NCBI RefSeq assembly: GCF_001567585.1
Contig: NZ_LRQV01000032.1
Coordinates: forward strand, 1 to 56,311
Origin: Micromonospora rosaria
GTDB taxonomy: Bacteria; Actinomycetota; Actinomycetes; Mycobacteriales; Micromonosporaceae
Length of the DNA: 56,311 nucleotides
Direction of reading: 5' to 3'
How positions within the stretch are numbered: the first letter of the stretch is position 1; every line of letters starts with the position of its first letter. Both the position numbers and the translations under genes were made by a program. A model generated the notes under the pieces. It did no database searches. It was not told where the DNA came from and worked only from the letters and a program-made list of their open reading frames with translations. Shown here in pieces: positions 9,057-17,882 of the stretch.

Positions 9057-9108
9057 GCCCGGCGCGGAAGCCCGGCACCGGCTGAGCCCGGCGCGAGGGC
9101 CGACGCAC

Positions 9109-9179
9109 GAGCGCGTCCCCTCCGGGTTGTCGTGGCCACCCTCTCGACCGGGCCACGACAACCGGGACGGAACGCGCTC
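9109..9179. terminator. Bidirectional terminator hairpin
   Basis: Long inverted repeat between convergent genes: GAGCGCGT at 9109 pairs with ACGCGCTC ending at 9179, and an inner perfect 13-bp arm GGTTGTCGTGGCC pairs with GGCCACGACAACC. It separates the glycosyltransferase (plus) from the protease (minus). Confidence 0.75.
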
Positions 9180-9227
9180 GGCGACCCGACCCGGCCCCGT
9201 GGACGGGGCCGGGCGGGGCGCGGTCGG

Positions 9228-11093
9228 TCAGAGGGTCAGGCTCCAGGTGTCGAGGTAGCCGGTGTCACCGGAGAAGACGTCACGCACCCGTAGCTGCCAG
9301 GTGCCGTCCGCCGCCTCCGACGACAGGTTCACGGTGTACGTCGCGTTCACGTTGTCCGCGCCGTCGAGGATGCTGCTGTTCTTCAGCCGGTACGCCGAAC
9401 CGTCCGGGGCGAGCAGGTCGATGACCAGGTCACCCCGGTAGGTGTGGACGATCTGCACGGCGACCGACGCGGACGCCGAGGCGGCCCGGCCACAGCCGGC
9501 GATCACGATCGGGCTGGTCGCCCCGGCCAGGGCGGCGTCCGGGATCGCCACGTCGGTGCCGTTGCTGCCGGAGCAGCCACCGCCGGGGCCGGTCACCGTC
9601 AGGCGGTACGTCGCCGTCCGGGTACCCGACGCGGCGGTGCCGGTCACGGTCACCGGGTACGTCCCGGCGGGGGTGCCGGCGGCCGTGGCCACGGTCAGCG
9701 TCGACGACCCGCCCGAGGTGACGCTCGCCGGGCTGAACGAGGCGGTCGCCCCGCTGGGCAGCCCGCTGGCGGAGAGGGCGACCGTCTGGGCGGAGCCGTT
9801 GGTGGTGGCGGTGGCCACCGTCGCGGTGACCGAACCACCCGGCGCGGTCGAGCCGCTGGTCGGCGACACCGCCACCGAGAAGTCGTCGGTCGGCGGCGGG
9901 GTGTCCCCGTTGACCACGTAGAGCAGCTTGTTGGGCGATCCGGTGCCCGGGTTGGGGATCACCCCGTCGGTGGCGTTGTTCACCAGGTAGTCGCGGACCT
10001 GCTGCGGCGTCCAGGACGGGTTGACGCTGGCCACCAGGGCCGCCGCGCCGACCACGTGCGGGGTCGCCATCGAGGTGCCGTTGATGGTGTTGGTCGCCGT
10101 GTCGTTGGTGTGCCAGGCGGACGTGATCGCCGAGCCCGGCGCGAAGATGTCCACGCAGGTGCCGATGTTGGAGAAGGACGACCGACTGTCGGTGTTGGTG
10201 GTCGAGCCGACCGTGATCGCCTCGGTGGTACGCGCCGGCGAGGTGTTGCAGGCGTTGGCGCCGCTGTCGTTGCCGGCGGCCAGGCCGTACGTCACCCCGG
10301 AGTTGATCGAGTTGCGGACGGCGGTGTCGAGCGAGGCGTTCGCCCCGCCGCCGAGGCTCATGTTCGCCACGGCCGGCTTGACCGCGTTCGCGGTGACCCA
10401 GTCCACCCCGCCGATCACCCCGGCGTTGGTACCGCTGCCGGCGCAGTTCAGCACCCGGACGCCGACCAGGGTGACGCCCTTGGCCACGCCGTACGCGCCG
10501 CCGCCGACGGTGCCCGCCACGTGCGTACCGTGGCCGTTGCAGTCGTCCGCCGCGCCGCCGTCCACCGCGTCGAAGCCGGAGACGGCCCGGCCACCGAAGT
10601 CGCTGTGGCTGAACCGGATCCCGGTGTCGATGATGTACGCGTGCACGTTCCCGGCGGTGTTCGGGTAGGTGTAGGAGCTGTCCAGCGGCAGCGCCCGCTG
10701 GTCGACGCGGTCCAGGCCCCAGGAGGGCGGGTTGGGTTGCGTCCCGGCGATGGAGACGGTGTGGTTCTGCTCGACGTACGCGACGGCCGGGTCCGCCGCG
10801 ATCCGCGCGGCGGCCTTCGCGTCGACGGTGACCTCGAAGCCGCGCAGCGCGGCCGAGTAGGTGCGGGCCACCGCGCCGCCGTGCCGGCCGACCAGCCGGC
10901 CGGCGGTGTCCCGGACCCTGCCGCGCTCGACGGCGGTGTCCTTGAACACGACGATGTAGCTGTCCGCCACGGCGGTGGCCCCACCGGCGGCCCGGATCGG
11001 GCCGACCGGCTCGGCTGCCATGGCGGGGGTCGCGGCCGCGAGCATGGTGAGCGCGGCGACTCCGACGAGGACGGACCTGTGTGGGATACCCAT
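9228..11093 (-). CDS. Secreted subtilisin-like serine protease (S8) with proprotein convertase P domain
   Basis: Extracellular protease, 621 residues. A signal peptide covers residues 1-27 (cut near AMA-AEP). An I9-type inhibitor propeptide follows (about 44-112). The S8 catalytic domain has Asp156 (IIDTGIR), His188 (NGHGTHVAG) and Ser341 (GTSMATPHV), with the oxyanion Asn in AAGND (about 275). After a Pro/Thr linker there is an Ig-like PKD/Ig repeat region (about 402-498), and the last 115 residues (DVAIPDAALAG to DTWSLTL) form a P/Homo B domain. It resembles aqualysin/streptomycete secreted proteases. ATG 11093 is preceded by GGAGG seven bases away. It is a single-gene unit convergent with the glycosyltransferase. 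Substrate is likely general protein. Confidence 0.95.
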   Translation of the reverse strand: MGIPHRSVLVGVAALTMLAAATPAMAAEPVGPIRAAGGATAVADSYIVVFKDTAVERGRVRDTAGRLVGRHGGAVARTYSAALRGFEVTVDAKAAARIAADPAVAYVEQNHTVSIAGTQPNPPSWGLDRVDQRALPLDSSYTYPNTAGNVHAYIIDTGIRFSHSDFGGRAVSGFDAVDGGAADDCNGHGTHVAGTVGGGAYGVAKGVTLVGVRVLNCAGSGTNAGVIGGVDWVTANAVKPAVANMSLGGGANASLDTAVRNSINSGVTYGLAAGNDSGANACNTSPARTTEAITVGSTTNTDSRSSFSNIGTCVDIFAPGSAITSAWHTNDTATNTINGTSMATPHVVGAAALVASVNPSWTPQQVRDYLVNNATDGVIPNPGTGSPNKLLYVVNGDTPPPTDDFSVAVSPTSGSTAPGGSVTATVATATTNGSAQTVALSASGLPSGATASFSPASVTSGGSSTLTVATAAGTPAGTYPVTVTGTAASGTRTATYRLTVTGPGGGCSGSNGTDVAIPDAALAGATSPIVIAGCGRAASASASVAVQIVHTYRGDLVIDLLAPDGSAYRLKNSSILDGADNVNATYTVNLSSEAADGTWQLRVRDVFSGDTGYLDTWSLTL

Positions 11094-11308
11094 CTCCCTA
11101 CCTCCCTCCGACCGGCCACGGTCGACCCGAACCAGTGACTACGGAACGACGTCGGCCGATCACGCCGAGGCTAGGGGAGATCACAAGAGATTTAAACATG
11201 TCGAATCTTCCATCACTTCGGCACGATGACCCCTACGGGGTGCGGTACGGGAGAGGCAGGGGTGGCGTCCCGGATTCGGTCGGCCCGCGAATGGGCAAGG
11301 GTTGAGAC

Positions 11309-11935
11309 ATGGACAGCCATCTCACCGTTCTGCTGACGGTCGCCGCCGTCTGGCTCGCCGCCGGGGTCGTCGCGGAGGGGATGCCCCGGCTCCACCGGGC
11401 CCGTACCCTCCGGCGGCGGGTGCACTGGCTGTTCGGCCTCACCCTGACCGGCCTCGGGCTGACCGGGGCGGTGCTGATGGCCGGGTTGCAGAGTCCCGGG
11501 GCGGCCCCGGCCGACCGGGCCGCGGCGGCCCTCGCCCTCGCCACCGGGCCGGCGCTGCTGGTCGCGGTCTGCACCCTCCGTCGGCTGCGCCGGCTCTCCG
11601 CCGGGGCGGGCGCCTTCGCCTTGGCCCCACGGACGCCCGCGCCGCACGGACTCCGGGCCGCCGCCGCGCACCCGCTGATCGGGCTGCCGCTCCAGGTCAC
11701 CGGCGTGGCCACGGTGGTGGGGGTGCTCTCGGCCAACGGCTTCGGCGTGCTCGACGGCCCGGGGATCACCGGTCCGGCGATCACCGTCGCGGTGCTCGCC
11801 ATGACCGCCGTCGCGGTCCGGCACGCGCTGCGGCACAACCGGCTCGCCGAGCGGGCGCTGTCGGAGCCGGCCGCCGCGCTGCGGGAGCCGGCCGGCGACC
11901 TACCGCGTACGACCGCCGGAGCCCTGCACGTATAG
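11309..11935 (+). CDS. Hypothetical membrane protein
   Basis: I do not recognise this family. 208 residues with four or five hydrophobic segments (about 5-22, 40-62, 70-90, 120-145, 155-170) and an Arg-rich stretch after the first helix (HRARTLRRRVHW), consistent with an inner-membrane protein; the C-terminal 40 residues are soluble. It is divergent from the protease gene across 215 bases. Its last 36 bases overlap the 3' end of the convergent gene on the other strand, which is unusual but allowed. Reverse-strand readings of the same region give only Arg/Pro-rich sequence, so this frame is preferred. Confidence 0.7.
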   Translation: MDSHLTVLLTVAAVWLAAGVVAEGMPRLHRARTLRRRVHWLFGLTLTGLGLTGAVLMAGLQSPGAAPADRAAAALALATGPALLVAVCTLRRLRRLSAGAGAFALAPRTPAPHGLRAAAAHPLIGLPLQVTGVATVVGVLSANGFGVLDGPGITGPAITVAVLAMTAVAVRHALRHNRLAERALSEPAAALREPAGDLPRTTAGALHV

Positions 11936-12310
11936 CAGCTCCAGGATCGCCCGGGTCGCCTCGAACCAGCGGTCCAGCCAGCCCGGTGGCGGCACGCTGC
12001 CCTTGGGCGGCAACTCCAGCAGCAGACCGCGCAGGAGCGGGTGGTCCACCAGCGACTCGCTCGACTCCCCGGCCCACCCGGACGGCGGGAACGAGGGCTC
12101 GGTGAGCGGGTTCGGGTCCAGCAACGGCAGGGACAGCGGCGACGGCACCTGCTCCGGCGCGGACGACATCCCGGTGCGCCCGTCGAGGTCGCCGTCGGTG
12201 GAGACCACCTCCGTCAGGACGGTGTCCCGCCGGGCGCCACGGTACTTGCCACCGAACCGTTCCGGCTTGCCCGGACCGTTGGTGTGGTTGTCTGACCCGA
12301 TCGTCGTCAT
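11900..12310 (-). CDS. Hypothetical protein
   Basis: 136 residues from ATG 12310 (MTTIGSDNHTNG). The N-terminal half is polar with a GGKYRG motif; the middle is Pro/Ser-rich; the last 35 residues (HPLLRGLLLELPP then WFEATRAILELLYV) look like an amphipathic helical tail. I do not recognise a domain. A longer reading from 12478 adds an Arg/Pro-rich extension without a ribosome binding site and is not supported. It overlaps the membrane protein gene at its 3' end and lies 210 bases downstream of the DUF397 gene on the same strand. Confidence 0.6.
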   Translation of the reverse strand: MTTIGSDNHTNGPGKPERFGGKYRGARRDTVLTEVVSTDGDLDGRTGMSSAPEQVPSPLSLPLLDPNPLTEPSFPPSGWAGESSESLVDHPLLRGLLLELPPKGSVPPPGWLDRWFEATRAILELLYVQGSGGRTR

Positions 12311-12520
12311 CCGTCTCGCCTGCCTCGCTCGGTTCCGGATTGCTGTGGCGGGCTGTCGACCAGCGCCGTAACGAGGGGTACAACGAGACGGACCGGAAGT
12401 GGCGACGGCCTCGGCCACGCCGCCGTCGCCGCCGACGGCCGCCGGGCACGCCGAGGGACGCGGCCCCGGCCCGGCCACGCTGCCGGAACGGTTCCGCGCC
12501 CCTCGGTCTCCGCCGGTTCG

Positions 12521-12745
12521 TCAGTCCCGGCCGAACACACCCTTCCTGGCACCGGCGACGAAGGCGTGCCAGTCACCCGGAGCGAACATCAACGCCGGCC
12601 CGGACCGGTCCTTCGAGTCCCGGACCCCGACGGCGCTGCTCGCGTACGCCACCTCCACGCAGTTGTCACAGTTCGGCCCGCTCTTCGAGCTCTTGAACCA
12701 GAACGCCTGCGTCAGGTCCGCGGGGAACCCCTTCGCCACTTCCAC
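12521..12745 (-). CDS. DUF397 domain protein
   Basis: Small protein of 74 residues with the DUF397 signature: FWFKSSKSGPNCDNCVEVA, then VGVRDSKDRSGPALMFAPGDWHAFV. Such proteins are almost always encoded next to an XRE/DUF5753 regulator, as here: the GTG start at 12745 overlaps the regulator's end by 34 bases, with GAGGAG five bases upstream. In streptomycetes the pairs (for example WhiJ/BldB-like systems) influence development; whether the small protein acts as an antagonist or partner is not established for this copy. Confidence 0.9.
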   Translation of the reverse strand: MEVAKGFPADLTQAFWFKSSKSGPNCDNCVEVAYASSAVGVRDSKDRSGPALMFAPGDWHAFVAGARKGVFGRD

Positions 12746-13590
12746 AACGGCTCCTCTGCCAGTGTCGCGATGTGTGCAATGGACTCCTCCGGTCCGATGG
12801 CCGCTGCTCGAACGTGGTCGAAGATGAAGTTGTACTTCTGCAGTTCGTCGCTCTTCTCCAGGAAGAGCCCACCCGTGGCGTTCTCCGCGTACACGACATC
12901 CGGGTCACCGGGCTCGGGGAAGCCGAGGATGGTGAACGTGCCGTCCATGCCGGCGTGCGCGCCCGCCGCGAACGGCAATAACTGGAGTGTCACGTTCGGC
13001 AATTGCGCCGCCTCCACCAACCGCCTGAGCTGACCACGCATCACCGCGTCGCCGCCCACCGGTCGACTCACCACCGCCTCATCGAGCACCGCCCACAGAT
13101 TGACCGGGTCGTCCTGGGTCAACAACGACTGACGTCCCATTCGGACACGCACCCGTTGGCGTACCTCCTCGGCGGGCAGGTCCGGCCGGGCGAGCCGGAT
13201 CATCGCGTCGGCGTACTCCTCGGTCTGCAACAGGCCCGAGACCACCTGCTGCTCGTACGTCTTGATCACCCGGGCGGCGTCCTCCAGCCCGACGTACGCG
13301 CCGGCCAGGACGTTGTTGTACGGGTGCCACCAGCCCTTCTGCCGCGCCTCCCGCGCGAACTGCACCAGCTCGTCGCTCTCCGCGCCGTCCACGCCGTAGA
13401 TCCTGAGCATGTCCCGCACGTCGCGCGGGGTGGCGGTGGTGTGGCCGGTCTCGATCCGGGAGACCTTCGAGGCCGAGCACTCCAGTTGCTCGGCGACCAC
13501 CTCTATGGTGATGCCCGCCTGCTCCCGCCGGCGGCGGAGTTCCGCGCCGAGCCGGCGACGTCGGATCGTGGGGCTGCGCCGTTCACTCAC
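12712..13590 (-). CDS. XRE-family regulator with DUF5753 domain
   Basis: DNA-binding protein of 292 residues. N-terminal helix-turn-helix at about 15-70 (LGAELRRRREQAGITIEVVA, then CSASKVSRIETGHTTATPRDV), followed by the DUF5753 domain (about 95-275) with the family landmarks YEQQVVSGLLQTEEYA and LLPFAAGAHAGMDGTF. It is translationally coupled with the DUF397 gene. These regulators often act on their own operon and on developmental genes. The upstream 732-base gene-poor region (13591-14322) contains a short perfect palindrome, TGCAACTTGCA at 13868-13878, that is a possible operator. Confidence 0.93.
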   Translation of the reverse strand: MSERRSPTIRRRRLGAELRRRREQAGITIEVVAEQLECSASKVSRIETGHTTATPRDVRDMLRIYGVDGAESDELVQFAREARQKGWWHPYNNVLAGAYVGLEDAARVIKTYEQQVVSGLLQTEEYADAMIRLARPDLPAEEVRQRVRVRMGRQSLLTQDDPVNLWAVLDEAVVSRPVGGDAVMRGQLRRLVEAAQLPNVTLQLLPFAAGAHAGMDGTFTILGFPEPGDPDVVYAENATGGLFLEKSDELQKYNFIFDHVRAAAIGPEESIAHIATLAEEPLWKWRRGSPRT

Positions 13591-14322
13591 GGCCCACCCC
13601 GGGGTCTACTGGTCCGAAACCCGGGACAATCGCGCTCACCCGCGCTACCTCCGGTAGATCGCGCCTACGTCGACGCCCGCCGCGGGCGCGCAGGGTCGAA
13701 CGGCGGGCGATCGTTCGCGGCATGGGGGTGGTGCCGTTCGTCGGCCGGCCGCGACGGCGAAACGGGCGTCCAGTGTGCCGCCATGGATCGAGAGCTTCAA
13801 GCGGGCTCGTGTGGTGTGTTCACGTCCGCAAATTCGTTGGGCGTTCACGCATCGGCAAAAGTCGACGTGCAACTTGCATGAATCGCGTCACTCATGCAGT
13901 CTGTCCGTGTGGCTCGGGTTACTGACCGTCCCGGTCGACCACCGGACCGGTCCGCTCCGAACGCCCCGCACCAGGGCGATGTGAGCGGCCCTGAGCTGCG
14001 GCAACAGATGATGGATTCGCCCCGGGGATGACCCCGCGACCGTAGGCCTGAAGGCTACGGCGGCGGGAGCGGTAGCCGGGTGCGGTCGAGTGATGGTCGG
14101 GTGTCGGCACGCCACCAGCGAGCCCGCCCGACCACCACGATCTGCCCACACAGCCGGCCGAAGAGGCACGAGCCTTTGCCGTGCTGTGACCTTTCCTGTC
14201 CAGCTTCCCGCCGGCGTGCCCGTCGGCGGATCTCTCCTCCAGGAGCCCATGTGCTTCCCCGCTCTGGTGACGTTCTGCACGTGACTCGCGCGGCGAGTGT
14301 CCAGTTCCTCCACCGCCCCATC
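13591..14322. other. Gene-poor intergenic region
   Basis: No convincing coding frame. Contents: an 11-bp palindrome TGCAACTTGCA (13868-13878) followed by an imperfect inverted repeat TTGCATGA ... TCATGCAG (ending near 13899), and a small hairpin at 14040-14060 (CCGTAG with CTACGG). The base composition at 13800-13910 is less GC-rich than the surroundings, which fits a regulatory region for the XRE gene. Confidence 0.4.
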
Positions 14323-14547
14323 ATGTTCCGGGTGATCCGGGTACACGACTGGCCGACGTACGACGGCTGGCTCTGGCTCGACGGGTACGAGCTGGACGCG
14401 ACCGGGGACGCGGTCAGCCGCCGGCAGATCTACGTCCAGGCGGTGGGGCTGCGCCAGCTCCGGGCCGCGCCGGAGCCGCGCCAGCACACCGTACGGGCCC
14501 GGCGGCCGATCGCGCGTACCCCCGTGCGCGTGGGCCTGACCTCGTAG
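14323..14547 (+). CDS. Small hypothetical protein
   Basis: 74 residues from ATG 14323 (MFRVIRVHDWPTYDGWLWLDGYEL). The first 45 residues look like an ordered beta-rich segment with several aromatic residues; the remainder is Arg/Pro-rich. No recognised domain. An alternative GTG at 14281 would add 14 residues; neither start has a clear ribosome binding site, so translation may be leaderless. Protein-like composition of the front half is the main support. Confidence 0.55.
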   Translation: MFRVIRVHDWPTYDGWLWLDGYELDATGDAVSRRQIYVQAVGLRQLRAAPEPRQHTVRARRPIARTPVRVGLTS

Positions 14548-14638
14548 TTCCCGCCCCCGGGGTGGGTCCACCGCCATAGACTCGGTACGCCCACCCCGGC
14601 ACGCTCCACCCCGCGCGGCCTCAGACCCCGAACCTGGG

Positions 14639-15139
14639 ATGGCCATGCTCAGTCTGCCCGCCACGCCACGACACCGGCTCCGGATCGGCTACGCCCTCGG
14701 GCTGCTGGCGATCCTCGGCGCCGCGACCACCCTGGCGGTCGAGGCGCGGGACCCCGCTCTCTCGGCGACCCGCCTGGAGACCCCGGTACCCGCCCCGGAG
14801 ATCCCCGTCGTCGAGGAGCCCGGGGTGACCGTCGACCGGTACCCCGATCCATGGGCGACGAGCCCACGCGGCCCGGACGGTCCGGCCCGGGGCGGCGCCC
14901 CGCTCGGCCCGCCGGAACAGCCGGTCGCCGGAGCGCCCGCCGACCGGGTACCCGCCGACCGGCTACCCGCCCCCGGGGCCCGGTCCGGCAGCGGCGGCGG
15001 TACCGCCGTCGGGGCGGCCCGCCCCGAGCCGGGCGGTCGGGCGGACGACGCGCGTTCCCTGTTCTGGTCCGGCGTCGGCGGTCTGGTGATCTCCCTGACC
15101 GGCATCGGGTTGCTCGCGGCCAGACGCCGGATGTGGTGA
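14639..15139 (+). CDS. Hypothetical secreted/membrane protein
   Basis: 166 residues: a hydrophobic N-terminal segment (about 14-34), a long Pro/Gly/Arg-rich extracytoplasmic middle, and a C-terminal membrane segment (about 142-160) ending in RRRMW. The layout (signal-anchor, disordered spacer, C-terminal helix plus positive tail) resembles a surface protein, but there is no LPXTG motif. ATG 14639 or 14645 could start. It converges with the PASTA protein gene. Confidence 0.65.
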   Translation: MAMLSLPATPRHRLRIGYALGLLAILGAATTLAVEARDPALSATRLETPVPAPEIPVVEEPGVTVDRYPDPWATSPRGPDGPARGGAPLGPPEQPVAGAPADRVPADRLPAPGARSGSGGGTAVGAARPEPGGRADDARSLFWSGVGGLVISLTGIGLLAARRRMW

Positions 15140-15151
15140 GAGCCGGTCAGG

Positions 15152-15817
15152 TCACGGGGTGACGGTGGCCGGCGGACCGCTGGTCGGCGCGGTCGTCGGT
15201 GCCGATGCCGGCCCCTCGGAGATCACCAGGGTCACCTCCTGCCCCGCCGGTACCGGGGTACCGGCCGCCGGGTCGGTCTCGATCACCGTGCCCGGCCGGT
15301 CCGGGGCGCTCCGGTACGTCAGCCGGTACCGCACCCCCAGCCGGTCCAGGATCGTCTCCGCCGTGCCCTGGGCGAGCCCCACCAGCGGCGGCACCGGCAC
15401 CGTGGCCGAACCGGTGGTGGGTGCGGTGGTGGCCGGGGTGGTCGTCGGCGGGGTGGTCGCGGGGGTGCGGCCGGGAGTCGCCGGGGTCCGCGTGCCCGTG
15501 GTCGGCGCGAGGGTCGGAGCGGCCGTCGGCGACTCCGGCCCGGTGTCCCCCGTCGGCTGACTGGCGAGCCACAACCCGGCGCCCACCAGCCCGAGCAGCG
15601 CCAACGCGACCAGGCCGAGCAGGATCGGGGTCCACCAGCGGCGGCCGGTGGGCTCGTCGCCGTACCACTCGGCCTCCGGCTCCGGGTAGCCCGGCGGTCG
15701 GGGCGGTGGCACGCCGGCCCGACCCGACCAGGCCGCCGGGGTGCCGGGTCCAGGCGGAAGCTGCCGGGTACGGTCGTCGTCTTCTCCGGTGGGTGGCTCC
15801 TGGCGGTCGTCGCTCAT
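15152..15817 (-). CDS. PASTA-domain membrane protein
   Basis: 221 residues from ATG 15817, which has GGAGGG eight bases upstream. Cytoplasmic Pro/Asp-rich N-terminus (about 1-60), one membrane segment (about 64-86), a Thr/Pro-rich extracellular linker, and a single PASTA domain near residues 135-200 (VPVPPLVGLAQGTAETILDR, then GTVIETDPAAGTPVPAGQEV). PASTA domains bind peptidoglycan fragments and usually occur on PknB-type kinases or PBPs; here there is no kinase or transpeptidase attached. It may be a stand-alone cell-wall sensor. An earlier ATG at 15841 would add eight residues but has a poorer site. Confidence 0.85.
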   Translation of the reverse strand: MSDDRQEPPTGEDDDRTRQLPPGPGTPAAWSGRAGVPPPRPPGYPEPEAEWYGDEPTGRRWWTPILLGLVALALLGLVGAGLWLASQPTGDTGPESPTAAPTLAPTTGTRTPATPGRTPATTPPTTTPATTAPTTGSATVPVPPLVGLAQGTAETILDRLGVRYRLTYRSAPDRPGTVIETDPAAGTPVPAGQEVTLVISEGPASAPTTAPTSGPPATVTP

Positions 15818-15989
15818 CGCACGTTCCCTCCGTGCGGGCACCCTGGCCCTCGTGGCCCCACGCTAACCGGCAGGACGGCCACCGGCCCGGATCAGCGCGC
15901 ACCACCGCGCGTCACGACCCGACCCCGGCCCGTGATCCACGCTCCGCCACGACTCGCCCCGGTCGCCCGGGGCGGTTACGCTCCCCGGC

Positions 15990-17774
15990 ATGGCCAGGGG
16001 CTGGGGAGGATCCATCGCCACCGCGACCGGCGTCGCCGCCGGGGCGGGCGCGGCTCAGCTGGGCTTCGGCTACGGGCTGGGCATCATCACCTGGGCGCCG
16101 GCCGGCACCGCCCCGGAGGAGGCGGCCTGGGTGGCCAGCCTGGCCTGGGCCACCTGGATCGCCGCCACCTCGACCGTCGTCGGCGCGATCGGCGCCCAAC
16201 GACTGCGGGAGCGACCCGCCGGGCCCGCCACCGACCGCCCGGAGCCGGCCACCGACCCGACCCCGCCGCCCGACGCCGACCGGACCAGCCCCACCGCCAC
16301 CGGACGGGCCGTCCCCGCTGGCGACGGGCAGGCCGTTTCCCCCGCCGCCCCCGCTGGCGACGGGCAGGCCATGCCCGCTGGCGGCGACGGGAGCCCGGTC
16401 GGGGCCGCCGGATCGGGTACGGCACCGGCCACCGGAACGGCGCACACCGCCGACCCGGCCGCCGAGGCGGCGGTTACCGCCCCGGCCGCCGAGCAGGCGG
16501 GCACCGACCCGGCCGGTCGGGACACGCCACCCGGCGTGGGCGGCCCCGGTCGGGACACGCCACCCGGCCCCGGCGAGCCCGGTCGGGACCCGGCCCGGGG
16601 CGGCACCCTGGGCCGCCTCATGCTGGCCGTCGCCGCCGCGATCGGCGCCCTGACCACCGTCCTGCTGGTGGCCGTACCGGCCCGGGTGGCGGAACTGCCG
16701 GGGACCACCGCCCCGCAGGCCGTCGCCGCCGGGTACGCGGGCGCCGGGGTGCTGCTCGGGTTCCTGGTCGCACTCTGGGCGCTGCACTCTCCCGCCGCCC
16801 GGGCCAACCTGGTCGCCACCGTGGCCTGGCTCTGGCTGCTCGCCGTCGCGGCGGTGGTGGACGGGGTGCTCGCCGGGCGCGGACTGAGCACCGCCCAACT
16901 CGGCATCTGGCAACTCAGCGCGGACAACGCCGGTTTCTGGCTGCGGGACTACTTCTACTGGCCCGGTGCCGCGCTGGCGCTGGGCTCCGCCCTGGTCATC
17001 GGGGTGTTCGCCGCCCGGCGGTGCGCCCGGAACCCCCTGCGCCGGGTCGGCGCGGCGGTCTCCGGGGCGGCCGGACCGCTGCTGGTCGCGGTGGCGTACT
17101 TCCTGGTCGTACCCCGGCTGGGGACGCTCGGCGCCGAGCAGGTGTCGGCCCACCTCGTCGCCCCGTACGCGGTCATCGTCGGGGCGGGCGCGTCGGCGCT
17201 GGTGGCCGCCCTGGGCCAACGGTCCGCCACCCGCGCCGCCGAGCGACGGGCCCGCGCACAGCGCACCGGCGCGGCGCACCCCTCGCCGGCCGCCTTCGCC
17301 CCCGATCCGCTGCCCGCCGCCGCACCCTCGGCGGCATCCGTACCGCGCCTGACCGCCGGTCCCACCAACCCGCCGCGCCCCGACACCGCGCCGACCGCCC
17401 CGGCACCGGACGAATCCGCCCCGGCACCGCACGGGACCGCCCTGGAGGGCCCCACACCGACCGGTCCGGCCGATCCGGTCGGCCCGGCCGAACCGGTCAG
17501 CCCCATCGCCCGCCCGGCCACCCGCTCGGCCGCCCCGAGACCGCGCACCCGTACCGCGTCGACGCCGGGCCGGACCGCGAGCGACCCGGAGTCGGCCGGC
17601 CGGGCCACCAAGGCCGGTGACGCCTCGGCGGCCGGGTCGGGCGGTCAGCCGGACGCCGCGCCGCCGGACGGATCGGCGGTCACCCCGGAGTCGGCCGCCG
17701 AGGAACCCACCGGCCCCGCCGACGCAGCGGTGCCCAGGCCCCGTACACCCCGCGCCGGCCGCCGAACCCGCTGA
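15990..17774 (+). CDS. Large low-complexity membrane protein, unknown function
   Basis: 594 residues. Two N-terminal hydrophobic segments (about 10-60), a disordered Pro/Ala/Asp/Gly stretch (about 70-210), then four to five membrane segments (about 210-420) with LRDYFYWPGAALALGSALVIG, and a long disordered C-terminal tail (about 425-594). Short internal repeats are seen: PAGDGQA three times (from 16316) and GRDTPPG twice (from 16516). I do not recognise a family. The membrane core gives the frame real protein character, while the linkers read as low complexity in every frame. Confidence is in the frame, not in any role. Confidence 0.75.
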   Translation: MARGWGGSIATATGVAAGAGAAQLGFGYGLGIITWAPAGTAPEEAAWVASLAWATWIAATSTVVGAIGAQRLRERPAGPATDRPEPATDPTPPPDADRTSPTATGRAVPAGDGQAVSPAAPAGDGQAMPAGGDGSPVGAAGSGTAPATGTAHTADPAAEAAVTAPAAEQAGTDPAGRDTPPGVGGPGRDTPPGPGEPGRDPARGGTLGRLMLAVAAAIGALTTVLLVAVPARVAELPGTTAPQAVAAGYAGAGVLLGFLVALWALHSPAARANLVATVAWLWLLAVAAVVDGVLAGRGLSTAQLGIWQLSADNAGFWLRDYFYWPGAALALGSALVIGVFAARRCARNPLRRVGAAVSGAAGPLLVAVAYFLVVPRLGTLGAEQVSAHLVAPYAVIVGAGASALVAALGQRSATRAAERRARAQRTGAAHPSPAAFAPDPLPAAAPSAASVPRLTAGPTNPPRPDTAPTAPAPDESAPAPHGTALEGPTPTGPADPVGPAEPVSPIARPATRSAAPRPRTRTASTPGRTASDPESAGRATKAGDASAAGSGGQPDAAPPDGSAVTPESAAEEPTGPADAAVPRPRTPRAGRRTR

Positions 17775-17794
17775 GCCGACCACCACTCCTCGCC

Positions 17795-17870
17795 GGGCCG
17801 ACCACCGGCCCCCGCACCGGACACCGGACACCGGACCCCAGCGACCGGTGGTGGGGCCGGTGGTGGGCCC
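17795..17870. terminator. Inverted repeat between convergent genes
   Basis: GGGCCGACCACCGGCCCC (17795-17812) pairs with GGGGCCGGTGGTGGGCCC (17853-17870) with one mismatch, leaving a 40-base loop. It sits between the membrane protein gene and the ligase gene, both of which point into it. Confidence 0.6.
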
Positions 17871-17882
17871 ACGGCGGGACGG

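Noticed and set aside
11213..11838. Two overlapping minus-strand frames opposite the hypothetical membrane protein
   Set aside because: Both are Pro/Arg/Ala-rich with no hydrophobic pattern, while the plus-strand frame has clear membrane segments.
13645..13872. Small minus-strand frame in the XRE upstream region
   Set aside because: Arg/Pro-rich, no ribosome binding site, and it covers the candidate operator.
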